Assembly: GCF_005047595.1 (NCBI RefSeq)
Contig: NZ_SUPL01000006.1
Span: forward strand, 186,001 to 250,000
Direction of reading: 5' to 3'
Length of the DNA: 64,000 bases
From: Pontimicrobium aquaticum
GTDB lineage: Bacteria; Bacteroidota; Bacteroidia; Flavobacteriales; Flavobacteriaceae
Shown: piece by piece, positions 1 to 8,122 of the stretch
Layout of the letters: each line of letters starts with the position of its first letter
How positions within the stretch are numbered: position 1 is the stretch's first letter
Notes under the pieces: generated by a model
Told to the model about the DNA's origin: nothing
What the model saw: only the letters and a program-made list of their open reading frames with translations
Database searches by the model: none
Made by a program: the position numbers and the translations under genes

Positions 1-80
1 GATCGTTACTACTCATATGTAATATTAGTTACAAACTTGTTTTTGAAAAAAATTTAATTTTATACTTCAAATTTAAACAA

Positions 81-512
81 ATGCCTTTCAAAGACTCCAA
101 ATATTTCAAAAAGTTGTCCTACAAAATTATCCAATTAGATTTTGGCACATTTTATTTATTGGATAAATGTATTATAGCTGAAATAAATGAAGGTGTTCAT
201 TATAGCTGGGAAGAGGAACATGAGTTATACCTAAAACTAATAGAACATTATAGCTCTGATGCTAAAATTGGGTATATTTCCAACAGAATAAATGCGTATT
301 CCATTGATACAGAAATTTGGAGTAAATTCGTCAATGAGTACGATTTTATTATTGCCAGTGCCATAGTGACTTACAACGATTTTAGTTACATAAATGCTAC
401 TATAGAAAAGGAGTTTTCTAAAAAAAGTCTTAAACGGTGTACTAGTTTAGACCAAGCTATTAACTGGGTTTTAAACTTGATAGAATTTAAAGAAAACCCA
501 AAGGAGTATTAA
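81..512 (+). CDS. hypothetical protein, possibly STAS/SpoIIAA-like
   Basis: A 143-residue soluble protein with no signal peptide or membrane segment. I do not recognise a named family with certainty. The alternating hydrophobic strands and helices, and a C-terminal segment around 'SLDQAINWVLNLI', resemble the small STAS/SpoIIAA-like proteins common in Flavobacteria, but no phosphorylatable Ser motif stands out. Its last codons overlap by four bases the 3' end of the convergent rnz gene. Another small STAS-like gene lies just beyond rnz, so the two may be distant relatives; that is inference. The ATG start is the first in frame. Confidence 0.6.
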   Translation: MPFKDSKYFKKLSYKIIQLDFGTFYLLDKCIIAEINEGVHYSWEEEHELYLKLIEHYSSDAKIGYISNRINAYSIDTEIWSKFVNEYDFIIASAIVTYNDFSYINATIEKEFSKKSLKRCTSLDQAINWVLNLIEFKENPKEY

Positions 513-1414
513 AATTCAAAGGTCTTACCTGCTTCGGCCACTTCTACATTCTCAAAAACTTCAGAAGCTTCATTAATAAACTCAGTAATATTGTCGTAAC
601 GTGTTGAAAAATGCCCTAATACCAACTTCTTAACATTAGCTTTTTTAGCTATCGTAGCTGCTTGTTTAGCTGTTGCATGCTTAGTTTTATCTGCTAAGTG
701 TGAAAGCTTTTCTAAAAACGTAGATTCGTGGTATAATACATCTACATTACTAATTATTGGAACTATAGATTCGTTATAAGCAGTATCACTACAAAACGCA
801 TAGCTTTTTGGAGCACTCCCTGCTTTAGTAACTGTATCATTTTTTATTAATTCCCCTTCTTCATTAATGACATCAAATCCTTGTTTCAGTTTTCTGAAGT
901 ATGCCTTGTTAATTTTAGCTTCTTCGGCATTTCCTAACAATAGTTTACGTTCATTTTCTTTTTCCTTGAATAAAAAACCGTTGGTGTATATACGATGATC
1001 TAAAGGAATGGTATAGACTTCAACTTTATCGTCCTCAAAGATCAATTCTGATTCCCTAGATGTTAATTCATGGAAAATCAGTTTGTAATTTGTCCAAGAA
1101 TCTGAAAGTTTCATTTGCATTGTTATAACTTCCTTTAAACCTTTTGGGGCATAAATATGCAGGTCGGCTTCTCTTGTTAAAAGCCTAAACGTTGAAATTA
1201 ACCCTACCAAACCAAAACAGTGATCACCATGCAAGTGCGAAATAAAAATATGTTTTATTCTGTTGAATTTAACTTTATTCTTTCTAAGCTGTACCTGCGT
1301 ACCTTCACCACAGTCTATCAAAAAAATATGGTTACGTATTTCTAAAACTTGCGAGGTTGGATGTGTGTTAATTCGTGGAGTGGCACTATGGCAGCCTAAA
1401 ATGGTCAACTTCAT
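509..1414 (-). CDS. rnz: ribonuclease Z
   Basis: Zn-dependent endoribonuclease of the metallo-beta-lactamase fold that trims 3' ends of tRNA precursors. The metal-binding motif HLHGDH is at residues 60-65, preceded by the 'IDCGEGTQ' segment typical of the family, and the late 'LGHFSTRY' histidine motif lies near residue 268. The length of 301 residues is that of short bacterial RNase Z. It is the last gene of a minus-strand run pyrR-pyrB-(110-residue protein)-rnz, with only a few bases between the last three genes, which suggests co-transcription. Confidence 0.95.
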   Translation of the reverse strand: MKLTILGCHSATPRINTHPTSQVLEIRNHIFLIDCGEGTQVQLRKNKVKFNRIKHIFISHLHGDHCFGLVGLISTFRLLTREADLHIYAPKGLKEVITMQMKLSDSWTNYKLIFHELTSRESELIFEDDKVEVYTIPLDHRIYTNGFLFKEKENERKLLLGNAEEAKINKAYFRKLKQGFDVINEEGELIKNDTVTKAGSAPKSYAFCSDTAYNESIVPIISNVDVLYHESTFLEKLSHLADKTKHATAKQAATIAKKANVKKLVLGHFSTRYDNITEFINEASEVFENVEVAEAGKTFEF

Positions 1415-1417
1415 AGA

Positions 1418-1750
1418 TTAAAACCCTAAATCCCTTTCAATTTCTTCCATTTCAATAATATCATAGGCTTCTTGCAGCGTTGGCACTATTACCAATTCAT
1501 CAGGAATAAGATCATTTTGAATTTTATCTGTAACAATAACAAATGAATGTTTTGCCTTTCTGTGCTGATTAGAAATCTGTAAAAACTCGATAACATCTTC
1601 TGTTGTTAAAGGTTCTAAACTTGTAAGATTTATAATGATATTATCGTTTTGAAACCTGTTATAAATTACTTGCAGTTTTTTTACAAGTTCAACAATAGAT
1701 ACCTTTTCTTGTGTAATGATGGAAATATTATCCTGTTTATCAAAAATCAT
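1418..1750 (-). CDS. small STAS-like protein upstream of rnz
   Basis: A 110-residue acidic soluble protein. The predicted pattern (strand, amphipathic helix, 'NIIINLTSLEPLTTEDVIEFLQIS', strand 'SFVIVTD') resembles the STAS/anti-sigma-factor-antagonist fold, with Ser/Thr residues where SpoIIAA-type proteins carry the phosphorylated residue. It lies three bases upstream of rnz and six bases downstream of pyrB, so it is almost certainly in the same transcript. The function is unknown, and the link with rnz is by position only. Confidence 0.7.
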   Translation of the reverse strand: MIFDKQDNISIITQEKVSIVELVKKLQVIYNRFQNDNIIINLTSLEPLTTEDVIEFLQISNQHRKAKHSFVIVTDKIQNDLIPDELVIVPTLQEAYDIIEMEEIERDLGF

Positions 1751-1756
1751 AATTCC

Positions 1757-2683
1757 TTATTTAATTTTAGAAGCTAATAAATAGATAACAGCCATACGAA
1801 TAGCCACGCCATTTTCTACTTGATCTAATATAATGGCTTGATCGGAGTCTGCAACATCACTGGTAATTTCAACACCTCTGTTAATTGGACCAGGATGCAT
1901 AATGGTAATTTCCTTATCCAGCGAATTCAACAGCTCTTTAGTCACACCAAACTGTTGTGCATACTCTCTAGTTGACGGAAAATAACTTATATCCATACGC
2001 TCGTTTTGTACTCGCAACATATTTGCTACATCACACCACTCCAAAGCTTTACGTAAATTAGTTTCAACCTTGATACCTAATTTATCTATATACTTAGGTA
2101 TTAAGGTTTTTGGGCCACAAACCATAACCTTTGCACCTTGTAATTGTAAAGCAAAAATATTTGATAATGCAACACGACTATGTAATACATCACCAACAAT
2201 GACCACGTTTTTCCCTTTTACAGTTCCTAACTTTTCTCTTATTGAATAGGAATCTAATAATGCTTGGGTTGGATGTTCATGAGCACCATCTCCAGCATTA
2301 ATGATACTTGCATTAATATGTTTAGATAAAAAAATGCCTGCTCCAGGATTAGGGTGGCGCATTACCACCATATCTACTTTCATAGAAAGGATATTATTAA
2401 CCGTGTCTATTAAGGTTTCTCCTTTTTTTACTGAAGATTGCGATGCAGAAAAGTTGATAACATCAGCAGACAAACGCTTTTCAGCCAATTCGAACGAAAG
2501 TTTTGTTCGGGTAGAGTTTTCAAAAAATAAGTTGGCTATAGTAATATCTCTAAGCGAAGGAACCTTTTTAATTGGCCTATTGATGACCTCTTTAAAATGA
2601 TCGGCTGTTTCAAAAATAAGCTGAATATCTTGCTTTGTAAGATATTTTATTCCTAATAAGTGGTTGACACTTAATTCGCTCAT
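1757..2683 (-). CDS. pyrB: aspartate carbamoyltransferase catalytic subunit
   Basis: Joins carbamoyl phosphate and aspartate to give carbamoyl aspartate, the committed step of pyrimidine synthesis. The carbamoyl-phosphate motif 'FENSTRTK' is at about residues 54-61, 'MRHPNPGAG' and 'HEHPTQALLD' are in the middle and 'MHPGPINRG' near the end. The frame is open to 2710, but the first ATG there lies inside a palindrome (TTCCCATGAAAATGGGAA on the minus strand), whereas homology begins after 'MSELSVNHLLG', so I start at 2683 (308 residues). It follows pyrR in the same direction. No regulatory subunit gene is present. Confidence 0.95.
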   Translation of the reverse strand: MSELSVNHLLGIKYLTKQDIQLIFETADHFKEVINRPIKKVPSLRDITIANLFFENSTRTKLSFELAEKRLSADVINFSASQSSVKKGETLIDTVNNILSMKVDMVVMRHPNPGAGIFLSKHINASIINAGDGAHEHPTQALLDSYSIREKLGTVKGKNVVIVGDVLHSRVALSNIFALQLQGAKVMVCGPKTLIPKYIDKLGIKVETNLRKALEWCDVANMLRVQNERMDISYFPSTREYAQQFGVTKELLNSLDKEITIMHPGPINRGVEITSDVADSDQAIILDQVENGVAIRMAVIYLLASKIK

Positions 2684-2697
2684 AATATTATTTATTT

Positions 2698-2748
2698 TTC
2701 CCATTTTCATGGGAATGACAATTTATTGTTATCCCGATTAAAAATCGG
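2698..2748 (-). repeat. double palindrome between pyrR and pyrB
   Basis: Two perfect short hairpins lie back to back: TTCCCAT-TTTC-ATGGGAA (2698-2715) and CCGATT-AAA-AATCGG (2734-2748, overlapping the pyrR stop). An additional GGGA/TCCC plus ACAAT/ATTGT pairing is possible between them. The motif GGGAATGACA resembles the GTCATTCCC-type palindromes seen elsewhere in the window. It could be a REP-like repeat, or an attenuator or processing site that sets the pyrR:pyrB ratio. The sequence shows only the palindromes; the role is inference. Confidence 0.55.
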
Positions 2749-3292
2749 AAAGTGATTTTTCAATTAAATACACTGAATCTTCGCCTTCGTTTTCAACCCA
2801 GTTTACTTTTACTTTTTCATTATTAATAGCATCTACTTGTCTTCCTCTATAATCTGGTTGTATTGGTAGATGTCTGCTAAAGCGTCTGTCGATAAGCGTT
2901 AACAGTTCTATTTCATTTGGTCTTCCAAACGATTGTATTGCTGTTAATGCAGCACGAATGCTACGTCCTGTATATAATACATCGTCAATAAATACTACTT
3001 TTTTATTTTCAACTACAAAATCTATGTCTGTTGTATTAGCTTCAAGCGGTTTGTCGCTCCTTCTAAAGTCATCCCTGAAAAAAGTAATATCTAACTGACC
3101 TAACTGTACATTTTTAATTTTATAGTCTTCTCTAAGCATTTTGCATAAACGTTCAGCAAGAAATTTACCTCTTGGTTGAATGCCTATTAATACTGTGTTA
3201 GAAAAATCGTTGTGGTTTTCAATTAATTGACAAGCCAATCGATGAAGAATGATGTTTACCTCTTTTGCATTAAGTAACACTTTTTGACTCAT
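2738..3292 (-). CDS. pyrR: bifunctional pyr operon regulator / uracil phosphoribosyltransferase
   Basis: PyrR-family phosphoribosyltransferase. The PRPP-binding loop 'VVFIDDVLYTGRS' is at residues 99-111, the 'GIQPRGKFLAERL' loop at 37-49, and 'DITFFRDDF' follows. PyrR proteins convert uracil and PRPP to UMP and in Firmicutes bind pyr mRNA; RNA binding in Bacteroidota is not established here. It is the first gene of the run leading to pyrB, with a promoter-like sequence upstream (3318-3349). The 184-residue length is normal for the family. Confidence 0.93.
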   Translation of the reverse strand: MSQKVLLNAKEVNIILHRLACQLIENHNDFSNTVLIGIQPRGKFLAERLCKMLREDYKIKNVQLGQLDITFFRDDFRRSDKPLEANTTDIDFVVENKKVVFIDDVLYTGRSIRAALTAIQSFGRPNEIELLTLIDRRFSRHLPIQPDYRGRQVDAINNEKVKVNWVENEGEDSVYLIEKSLSDF

Positions 3293-3299
3293 ATAGTAT

Positions 3300-3313
3300 C
3301 CAAACGTATTTGG
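3300..3313 (-). promoter_or_regulatory. small hairpin in the pyrR leader
   Basis: CCAAA-CGTA-TTTGG forms a perfect 5-bp stem directly between the predicted transcription start of pyrR and its ATG. It could affect translation initiation. It is short enough to be chance. Confidence 0.3.
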
Positions 3314-3317
3314 TTGA

Positions 3318-3349
3318 CAAAGTTAAGTTAAATAATTAGGGTTTGCAAT
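3318..3349 (-). promoter_or_regulatory. promoter for pyrR operon
   Basis: On the minus strand an ATTG box (3346-3349) is separated by 20 bp from TAACTTTG (3318-3325). This fits the Bacteroidota pattern of a -33 TTG element and a -7 TAnnTTTG element. The predicted start lies about 15-20 bases before the pyrR ATG. Confidence 0.6.
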
Positions 3350-3362
3350 GGTTTTATAAAGC

Positions 3363-3397
3363 AAAAAAAAGCCTTCCAAATTGGAAGGCTTTTTTTT
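3363..3397 (-). terminator. rho-independent terminator of rpsA (bidirectional form)
   Basis: AAAGCCTTCCAA and TTGGAAGGCTTT form a 12-bp stem with almost no loop, flanked by A- and T-runs on both sides. It begins about 20 bases beyond the rpsA stop codon and insulates pyrR from it. Confidence 0.9.
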
Positions 3398-3417
3398 ATA
3401 TAAATTTCAAAGAAATA

Positions 3418-5250
3418 TTATTTCCCGTCCATTTTATCTTTAAGCGCTTGTAAAGCATCATTAGCATCACCCAAAGTAGGTTTTGCTTCTGCTGCAGCGT
3501 TAGCAGCTTTTTTAGCAGCAGCTTTTACAATTTTTGCTTCTTCTTCTCTAAAGATAGCTGTATGAGAAGCGACTACACGTTTAAATTCTTTATTGAATTC
3601 AATAATTTTAAACTCTGCTTCGTCTCCTTTTTTAAGCTTCTTTCCATCTTCTTTTTCTAAATGACGAGAAGGAATAAATGCAACGATATCTTCATTAAAC
3701 TTAACAGTAGCTCCTTTATCAACTATTTCTTCAATAGTTCCTGTATGAGTAGAATTTAAAGCAAACTCAGTTTCATACTTATCCCAAGGGTTTTCAGTTG
3801 TTTGTTTATGACCTAAACTTAGTTTACGTCCTTCAACATCTAACTCAAGTACTACAACTTCTAGTTTATCACCAACGGTACAGAACTCAGATGGGTGCTT
3901 AATTTTCTTAGTCCAAGATAAATCTGAGATATAAATTAATCCGTCAATACCTTCTTCTAATTCAACAAAAACACCAAAGTTTGTGAAGTTACGTACAATA
4001 CCTGTGTGCTTAGAACCTACAGGGTATTTCTTAGTAATATCTGTCCATGGGTCTGGAGTTAATTGCTTAATTCCAAGAGACATTTTACGATCTTCTCTAT
4101 CTAAAGTTAAAATTTGTGCTTCTATTTCATCTCCAACAGATACAAAATCTTGTGCAGAACGTAAGTGTGTTGACCAAGACATTTCAGAAACGTGAATTAA
4201 TCCTTCAACACCTTCAGCAACTTCAATAAATGCACCGTAATCAGCAATAACAACCACTTTCCCTTTTACTTTATCTCCAACTTTAACATCTTCACCCAAA
4301 GCATCCCAAGGATGTTTGCTTAATTGCTTAAGACCTAATTGAATTCTTGATTTGTTTTCATCAAAGTCAAGGATTACAACATTTAATTTCTCGTCTAACT
4401 CAACTACCTCACTTGGGTGGTTAATTCTAGACCAAGATAAGTCTGTAATATGAATCAATCCGTCAACACCACCAAGATCCATAAATACACCATAAGATGT
4501 AATGTTTTTAACAGAACCTTCTAGTACTTGACCTTTTTCTAATTGACCAATAATTTCTTTCTTTTGTTCTTCGATGTCTGCCTCGATAAGTGCTTTATGA
4601 GACACTACAACGTTTTTAAACTCATGGTTGATTTTAACCACTTTGAACTCCATTGTTTTATTAACGTACTGATCGTAGTCTCTAATAGGTTTTACATCTA
4701 TTTGAGAACCTGGTAAGAATGCTTCAATACCAAATACATCTACAATCATACCACCTTTAGTACGACATTTAACAAAACCGTTTACAATTTCACCAGAATC
4801 ATGAGCAGCGTTTACACGATCCCATGCTTTAATAACTCTAGCTTTACGGTGAGATAATACTAATTGTCCTGTTGCATCTTCACGAACATCAATTAATACT
4901 TCTACTTTATCACCAACTTTTAAGTTAGGATTGTAACGAAACTCATTTAAAGAGATAACACCTTCTGATTTTGCGTTGATATCGATAATGGCATCACGAT
5001 CAGTAATATGTATTACTTCTCCTTCAACTACTTCATCATCTAAAGTATCTACAAAATTTTCGGCTACTAATTTTTCGAATTCTTCTAATTTAGAATCTGC
5101 CACTGGGTCAATTCCTTCTTCGTAATTGTGCCAGTTAAAATCTTTTAGAAATTTTTCAGGATTTGCTTGAGCTTCAGAGACTACTGGAGCTTCGGTTTTT
5201 GCAGCTTCTTCAACTTGTGCTTCTACTGCTTTTTCTTTATTTTCAGCCAT
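3418..5250 (-). CDS. rpsA: 30S ribosomal protein S1
   Basis: About 610 residues made of tandem S1 (OB-fold) RNA-binding repeats, visible from recurring 'G.V..I..YG.F..L..G..GLIH.S..SW' units. S1 binds mRNA to the small ribosomal subunit. The frame stays open to 5307, but the shorter start beginning 'MAENKEKAVEAQ' fits the usual Flavobacterial N terminus, so I place it at 5250. The Glu/Ala-rich N terminus and the Lys/Ala-rich C terminus are typical for this phylum. A -7 box at 5370-5377 implies a leader of roughly 110 bases. The gene ends in a strong terminator. Confidence 0.95.
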   Translation of the reverse strand: MAENKEKAVEAQVEEAAKTEAPVVSEAQANPEKFLKDFNWHNYEEGIDPVADSKLEEFEKLVAENFVDTLDDEVVEGEVIHITDRDAIIDINAKSEGVISLNEFRYNPNLKVGDKVEVLIDVREDATGQLVLSHRKARVIKAWDRVNAAHDSGEIVNGFVKCRTKGGMIVDVFGIEAFLPGSQIDVKPIRDYDQYVNKTMEFKVVKINHEFKNVVVSHKALIEADIEEQKKEIIGQLEKGQVLEGSVKNITSYGVFMDLGGVDGLIHITDLSWSRINHPSEVVELDEKLNVVILDFDENKSRIQLGLKQLSKHPWDALGEDVKVGDKVKGKVVVIADYGAFIEVAEGVEGLIHVSEMSWSTHLRSAQDFVSVGDEIEAQILTLDREDRKMSLGIKQLTPDPWTDITKKYPVGSKHTGIVRNFTNFGVFVELEEGIDGLIYISDLSWTKKIKHPSEFCTVGDKLEVVVLELDVEGRKLSLGHKQTTENPWDKYETEFALNSTHTGTIEEIVDKGATVKFNEDIVAFIPSRHLEKEDGKKLKKGDEAEFKIIEFNKEFKRVVASHTAIFREEEAKIVKAAAKKAANAAAEAKPTLGDANDALQALKDKMDGK

Positions 5251-5369
5251 TGCTGATTTAACATTTGTATTCTGTATGCTTTCAGAAAAATTAAGCGATT
5301 TACACACAGAAGTGTTATAATTTGTTTTTTTATTCCTTTTAATTTTCTGATAATCCGCTAAAAGGAGTG

Positions 5370-5377
5370 CAAAAATA
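5370..5377 (-). promoter_or_regulatory. -7 promoter element for rpsA
   Basis: On the minus strand TATTTTTG matches TAnnTTTG exactly. A TTAG about 20 bp upstream is a weak -33 element. It would give a leader of about 110 nt before the 5250 start, long enough for autoregulation of S1, although no defined structure was identified. Confidence 0.5.
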
Positions 5378-5538
5378 CATATTATCTACGAAATTGCCTA
5401 ATTTTATTTAAGTAGAAATGAGGTTTTTAAAGTCTCGATACTTAACATCATTACAAGGGAGGTCTCGACCGAAGGAATCTGTTTGTTTTATTGTTAGCTC
5501 ATTATAAAATTGCTTAACTAACGTTCGCAATAACGTTG

Positions 5539-6234
5539 TTATTCTTGTCCTTCCATAGTCATTCTAACCAAATTCATAATACTTTCAAATTGGGCTTCAA
5601 GGGTCAGATTGGAATTATCTATTTCAATAGCATCCTCTGCCTTAAATAATGGTGAATCTTCACGATGTGAATCTATATAGTCACGCTCTTGAACGTTTTT
5701 TAGCACCTCTTCAAAACGAACCTTATCACCTCTTTTAATGAGCTCACTATATCTACGCTTGGCTCTAATTTCTGGAGAAGCTGTCATAAATAGCTTTAGC
5801 TCTGCCTGAGGGAATACTACTGTACCTATATCGCGACCATCCATAACAATACCTTTTCCCTCACCCATTTTTTGTTGTTGTTTTACCAACTGATAACGTA
5901 CTTCTGGAATGGCTGATACTTTGCTAACAAAACTTGATACTTCTAAGGTTCTTATTTCTTTTTCGACATTAACACCGTTTAAATACATTTCTGAAAAACC
6001 TAGAGAATCATTAAACTTAAAAGACAAATTGATGTTATCTAATTCTAATACGAAATCTTCTACCTTAAAATAGTTGTCTCCAATAAAATTGTTTTGTAAT
6101 GCATACAAAGTTACTGCTCTATACATAGCTCCTGTATCAACATAGACATAACCTAATTCTTTTGCTAATTGTTTCGCTAAGGTACTTTTGCCTGTAGATG
6201 AAAATCCGTCGATTGCTATGGTAATATGTTGCAT
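5539..6234 (-). CDS. cmk: (d)CMP kinase
   Basis: Phosphorylates CMP and dCMP with ATP. The P-loop 'GFSSTGKST' is at residues 10-18, followed by 'YVDTGAMYRAVT' and the conserved 'DGRDIGTVVFP' in the middle. At 231 residues it has normal length. The start codon overlaps the stop of the upstream porQ by one base, a neighbour pairing often seen in Bacteroidota. The gap between its stop and the rpsA start (about 290 bp) holds the rpsA promoter and degenerate repeat-like sequence. Confidence 0.95.
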   Translation of the reverse strand: MQHITIAIDGFSSTGKSTLAKQLAKELGYVYVDTGAMYRAVTLYALQNNFIGDNYFKVEDFVLELDNINLSFKFNDSLGFSEMYLNGVNVEKEIRTLEVSSFVSKVSAIPEVRYQLVKQQQKMGEGKGIVMDGRDIGTVVFPQAELKLFMTASPEIRAKRRYSELIKRGDKVRFEEVLKNVQERDYIDSHREDSPLFKAEDAIEIDNSNLTLEAQFESIMNLVRMTMEGQE

Positions 6235-7256
6235 TATTGTAAATCTATTTGTAATCCAAAAAAACTGGCGTTAGACGCACTTGTGTATCTTGCATGCGAA
6301 TAACTAAATCGCATTTTATTCATTTTTATACCAACACCAAATGAAAGCCCAGAAAAATTTCTTTGTTCCAAAATTCGTAATTCTTCAGCACGTCTAAAAC
6401 TATAGCCTAATCTAATATTAAAACCTTTGTCTGGAAACAATTCGGCTCCTAAAATTAAATGGCGAAACGCATTATTAAAAAAGCTTACTTCTTCTTGCGT
6501 TTGATTACCTTCTAAATCGCTAGAAGCTCTTGCTGGATTTGGTCTTCCTATTGGCCATTCTTGTAAATTCTCAAACGTCATATGCCAACGTAATGGTACA
6601 TGCTCTAAGGTTTGTGACATTCCAAAATCTACTTCAAAAGGTAAAGGCTCTCTTAATCCAGCATATGTAGTGATTTGGCTTCCTAGATTCCTAACTACAA
6701 CGGCTGCATTAAAATCTAAGTTTTCGTTCAGATAAAGTAATCCTAAATCTACAGCTGCTCCAAAAGAGCTATACTGTTCTAACTTAGAGGTTATGAGTTT
6801 TAAATTTCCTCCAACATAAAAATCGGAATACCCTATTTGTGTAGCATATCCAATTGAAAGTGCTGCTTCACTACCAGAAAAACTTCCCGTAGAAACGCCA
6901 TTTTCATCATAACCATCAAAACTACCATAATTAATATAAGTAATCCCTCCATGAATGGTTTGTGTGCGTCTATCAATGGTATATGCATACGCAGCAGTAC
7001 CGTAACCAATGCCTCCCAAATAACTAGTATAATTAAAAGCTAGTTGATTATCCATCTCTACATTAATCGTTGCAGGGTTATAAATTCCTTGAGTGACATC
7101 ATAATCTACATTTGTAATAACTTTTCCACCTAAAGCCGCTTGACGAGGTGAAGACACAAGGTTCAAAAATTGATAAGTAGATTCGCCACCTACCTGTGAA
7201 AAGGCTGTTTCAAAACATAAAACCAGTAGGCATATGGTGGTAATGGATCTTATCAT
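6234..7256 (-). CDS. porQ: type IX secretion system outer-membrane protein PorQ
   Basis: A 340-residue beta-barrel protein with an N-terminal signal peptide ending near 'ETAFSQ'. The 'FLNLVSSPRQAALGGK' segment, 'YNPATIN' and Gly/aromatic-rich strands are typical of the PorQ/PorV-like FadL superfamily branch. PorQ belongs to the outer-membrane attachment complex of the type IX secretion system. It overlaps cmk by one base. A -7 box lies at 7345-7352 with three phased repeats behind it. Confidence 0.88.
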   Translation of the reverse strand: MIRSITTICLLVLCFETAFSQVGGESTYQFLNLVSSPRQAALGGKVITNVDYDVTQGIYNPATINVEMDNQLAFNYTSYLGGIGYGTAAYAYTIDRRTQTIHGGITYINYGSFDGYDENGVSTGSFSGSEAALSIGYATQIGYSDFYVGGNLKLITSKLEQYSSFGAAVDLGLLYLNENLDFNAAVVVRNLGSQITTYAGLREPLPFEVDFGMSQTLEHVPLRWHMTFENLQEWPIGRPNPARASSDLEGNQTQEEVSFFNNAFRHLILGAELFPDKGFNIRLGYSFRRAEELRILEQRNFSGLSFGVGIKMNKMRFSYSHARYTSASNASFFGLQIDLQ

Positions 7257-7344
7257 AAAGAAGGCAAAGTAACTAAATCTATCTTAAAACGATTTGCAAT
7301 CTGTTTTATTTTTTTGGAAATGTATATTTGTTTAAGCTTTGTTA

Positions 7345-7352
7345 CAAAGATA
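7345..7352 (-). promoter_or_regulatory. -7 promoter element for porQ
   Basis: Minus-strand TATCTTTG matches TAnnTTTG. No good -33 TTG box is at the usual distance; instead the AGCATTAA repeats begin there. An activator-dependent promoter is a reasonable inference. The leader would be about 85 nt. Confidence 0.5.
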
Positions 7353-7376
7353 GTTTTAAATACCCAATAACTCTAG

Positions 7377-7426
7377 AGCATTAATATGTAGTTGTAAAGC
7401 ATTAAAAGGTGGTTCTGGAGCATTAA
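7377..7426. repeat. three AGCATTAA direct repeats at exact 21-bp period
   Basis: AGCATTAA starts at 7377, 7398 and 7419. Parts of the spacers are also similar (GTTgT, GTTcT). A 21-bp period is two helical turns, so all three copies face the same side of the DNA, as expected for binding sites of a dimeric or cooperative regulator. They lie immediately upstream of the porQ -7 element, in the gap before the small lipoprotein genes. The rest of this 341-bp gap holds only AT-rich sequence and the tiny ORF at 7507. Confidence 0.55.
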
Positions 7427-7506
7427 GAGCAAATGTCTTGTTTTTGTGTAGCCTTTTTCTTATTATTAAAAAGCAAAGTAAAGATATTTTCATTAAAATC
7501 CCTCTC

Positions 7507-7593
7507 ATGAAAAAAGTATTAAAATTTATAGTGTTATCATTTATTGTGATTTCTTGTTCCGAAAATAGAATGACTCATAACATAACCCCTTAA
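7507..7593 (+). CDS. 28-residue lipoprotein-like small ORF
   Basis: ATG AAA AAA GTA begins a 28-codon frame whose product starts 'MKKVLKFIVLSFIVISCSEN', an apparently complete lipoprotein signal peptide with lipobox Cys at residue 17, followed by 11 residues and a stop. It sits four bases upstream of the next lipoprotein gene. It could be a tiny lipoprotein, a translational leader for the next gene, or the 5' remnant of a decayed duplicate. No similarity could be checked. Confidence 0.4.
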   Translation: MKKVLKFIVLSFIVISCSENRMTHNITP

Positions 7594-7597
7594 AACC

Positions 7598-8074
7598 ATG
7601 AAACATTTACTTTTTATTTTAATCGTTACCACAATGGTAAGTTGTAGTACTTCCACAGATGAGGAAAATGCTTATGTATTGTCTAATAGCATTGAGTTTT
7701 CGATAGTTAATACCGCAGGTGAAGACCTTTTAGATTCAAATAATCCTAACAGTATTGATATTGATAACATTAGACTATATTATGAAATAGATAATGAAGT
7801 TATTGAGATTTACGACAGTCATTTAGAACACCCTCGACATTTTTTTGTGTTTGAACATGAAAATGAATACCGGATTAGAGTATCTCAAAATGATTCCAAG
7901 GACGAGAATAGGCCTATAACCTATATTGAGTGGAATGAAACCGATACAGATACTTTACAAGTTGAGTATGATCTAACACATAATTCTTTGGCTCAGAAAA
8001 AGATTTGGCTTAATGGAGAAGAAATTTGGAATATTAACATAAATGATGGTCCATTTTTAGTACTCACCAAATAA
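7598..8074 (+). CDS. hypothetical lipoprotein
   Basis: 158 residues beginning with a lipoprotein signal, lipobox 'TMVSC' with Cys at residue 16, followed by an acidic Asn/Asp-rich stretch and a beta-rich body. I do not recognise the family. It would be anchored in the inner or outer membrane after lipidation. It follows the 28-residue lipoprotein-like ORF by four bases and ends before a bidirectional terminator shared with lon. It is not conserved-looking housekeeping sequence and may be lineage-specific. Confidence 0.7.
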   Translation: MKHLLFILIVTTMVSCSTSTDEENAYVLSNSIEFSIVNTAGEDLLDSNNPNSIDIDNIRLYYEIDNEVIEIYDSHLEHPRHFFVFEHENEYRIRVSQNDSKDENRPITYIEWNETDTDTLQVEYDLTHNSLAQKKIWLNGEEIWNININDGPFLVLTK

Positions 8075-8095
8075 CTTAAATTGAAATCAAATTAA

Positions 8096-8117
8096 AACCT
8101 CGACAAAAATCGAGGTT
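8096..8117. terminator. bidirectional terminator hairpin between lipoprotein gene and lon
   Basis: AACCTCGA and TCGAGGTT form a perfect 8-bp stem with a 6-base loop between convergent genes. The flanking U-tracts are weak, so termination efficiency is uncertain. Confidence 0.6.
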
Positions 8118-8122
8118 ATAAT

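Noticed and set aside
2301-2600. 99-codon plus-strand frame opposite pyrB
   Set aside because: It lies wholly inside a well-supported gene on the other strand and has no recognisable features.
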